Source: Rubricella aquisinus (GTDB lineage Bacteria; Pseudomonadota; Alphaproteobacteria; Rhodobacterales; Rhodobacteraceae). Taken from it: 64,000 nt of DNA. How positions within the stretch are numbered: position 1 is the stretch's first letter; each line of letters begins with the position of its first letter. Position numbers and translations under genes: made by a program. The DNA lies in the NCBI RefSeq assembly GCF_014199445.1, contig NZ_JACIJS010000004.1, forward strand, positions 248,001 to 312,000, given 5' to 3'. Below, in pieces: positions 63,677-64,000 of the stretch. A model generated the notes under the pieces. It saw nothing but the letters and a program-made list of their open reading frames with translations, made no database searches and was not told the origin of the DNA.

Positions 63677-64000
63677 TCAGGTGCGGTCGGTCAAACGCTG
63701 CGCCAAATCCTTGAGGTCGTGTGCCACCACGTCCCAATCCTGCTCTGCCGTCAGGTCGGTTGACTGATCGGGGCCATGCTCTGTCGGGCGAGGGAAGAAA
63801 CCGGTGGAAAGGCCCGCATCGCGTGCGGCCGCCAGATCGTCATTATGCGCCGCGATCATCATCACCTCTGACGGGGCCAGTCCCAGCGCGCGGGCGGAGG
63901 CGTGATAGACCTCTGGCTTGGGCTTATAGTCGCGGGCGATGTCTGCCCCGACAATCGCATCCCACACCAAGCCGCCATGCCGCGCGAGCCGGGTCATCAT
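63677..64000 (-). CDS. HAD-family hydrolase, type II haloacid dehalogenase-like (5' end missing)
   Basis: The visible C-terminal 107 residues contain the Lys motif (DYKPKPEVYHASARALG) and the acidic motif (MIAAHNDDLAAARDAGLSTGFF), typical of type II haloacid dehalogenases. The catalytic N-terminal Asp lies outside the window. Activity is not certain: many members dephosphorylate other substrates. Confidence 0.85.
   Translation of the reverse strand: MMTRLARHGGLVWDAIVGADIARDYKPKPEVYHASARALGLAPSEVMMIAAHNDDLAAARDAGLSTGFFPRPTEHGPDQSTDLTAEQDWDVVAHDLKDLAQRLTDRT

Overview
The window is GC-rich, gene-dense chromosomal DNA from an alphaproteobacterium, most likely a marine member of the Rhodobacteraceae (Roseobacter group). 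The reasons are a DMSP lyase of the DddL type, a fused Sat-CysC, many GTGA/ATGA-coupled gene pairs, a tandem glycine riboswitch before gcvTHP, and the 'CCTCCGGCGGGAGGT' terminator style. I see no transposase, integrase, phage gene or CRISPR array. The species cannot be fixed from the sequence alone.

Layout. 1-7.1 kb: housekeeping genes (end of a MidA-like methyltransferase, pgeF, an M24-fold protein lacking its metal ligands, a lipoprotein, an Lrp regulator facing a 2OG-Fe(II) oxygenase, an ELM1-like protein, trxB, a glycosyltransferase). 7.1-15.7 kb: a sulfur block with Sat-CysC facing a SulP transporter, then a leftward group (Crp/Fnr regulator, DUF2892 protein, two YeeE/YedE proteins, persulfide-dioxygenase-like MBL protein, SulP), and dps. 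15.8-22.8 kb: an MBL protein, a GlxA-type regulator and a LysR-dabB-dabA inorganic-carbon uptake unit. 22.9-29.8 kb: small enzymes, two EamA exporters (one with paired MarR operators), cysE, an SDR and a GST.

29.8-41.4 kb is the main discovery region, a surface-polysaccharide locus. One leftward, mostly 4-base-overlapping operon (41432 to 32794) encodes a TagF-like transferase, a CysC-like small kinase, a formyltransferase-like protein, a PEP-synthase-like kinase, a class I amidotransferase-like hydrolase, a LicC-like cytidylyltransferase, and then FdtA/FdtB/FdtC-like enzymes. Kinase, cytidylyltransferase, hydrolase and CysC-like kinase together match the Campylobacter jejuni Cj1418-Cj1416-Cj1417-Cj1415 route, which makes cytidine diphosphoramidate for capsule O-methyl phosphoramidate. 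Here it is joined to a dTDP-3-acetamido-3,6-dideoxyhexose pathway (rfbA, rfbB, FdtA/B/C-like) and to a formyltransferase-like gene instead of the methyltransferases, suggesting an unusual phosphoramidate-decorated surface glycan.

41.6-45.4 kb: tRNA-Leu(CAA), YqaA-family membrane protein, dsbB, HNH protein, MOSC protein, esterase, AlkA-type glycosylase. 45.7-50 kb: a leftward operon of thiolase, dddL, rhodanese, acyl-CoA dehydrogenase and SDR behind a perfect palindromic operator. 50.3-55.6 kb: a complete peptide-type ABC importer. 55.6-57.4 kb: copper-handling proteins and an acyltransferase. 57.5-62.2 kb: gcvT-gcvH-gcvP under a tandem glycine riboswitch. The end holds a TrmA/RlmD-family RNA methyltransferase, a long inverted repeat and a truncated HAD gene. 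A 127-bp structured repeat occurs twice, about 41 kb apart (4224-4350 and 45549-45675).
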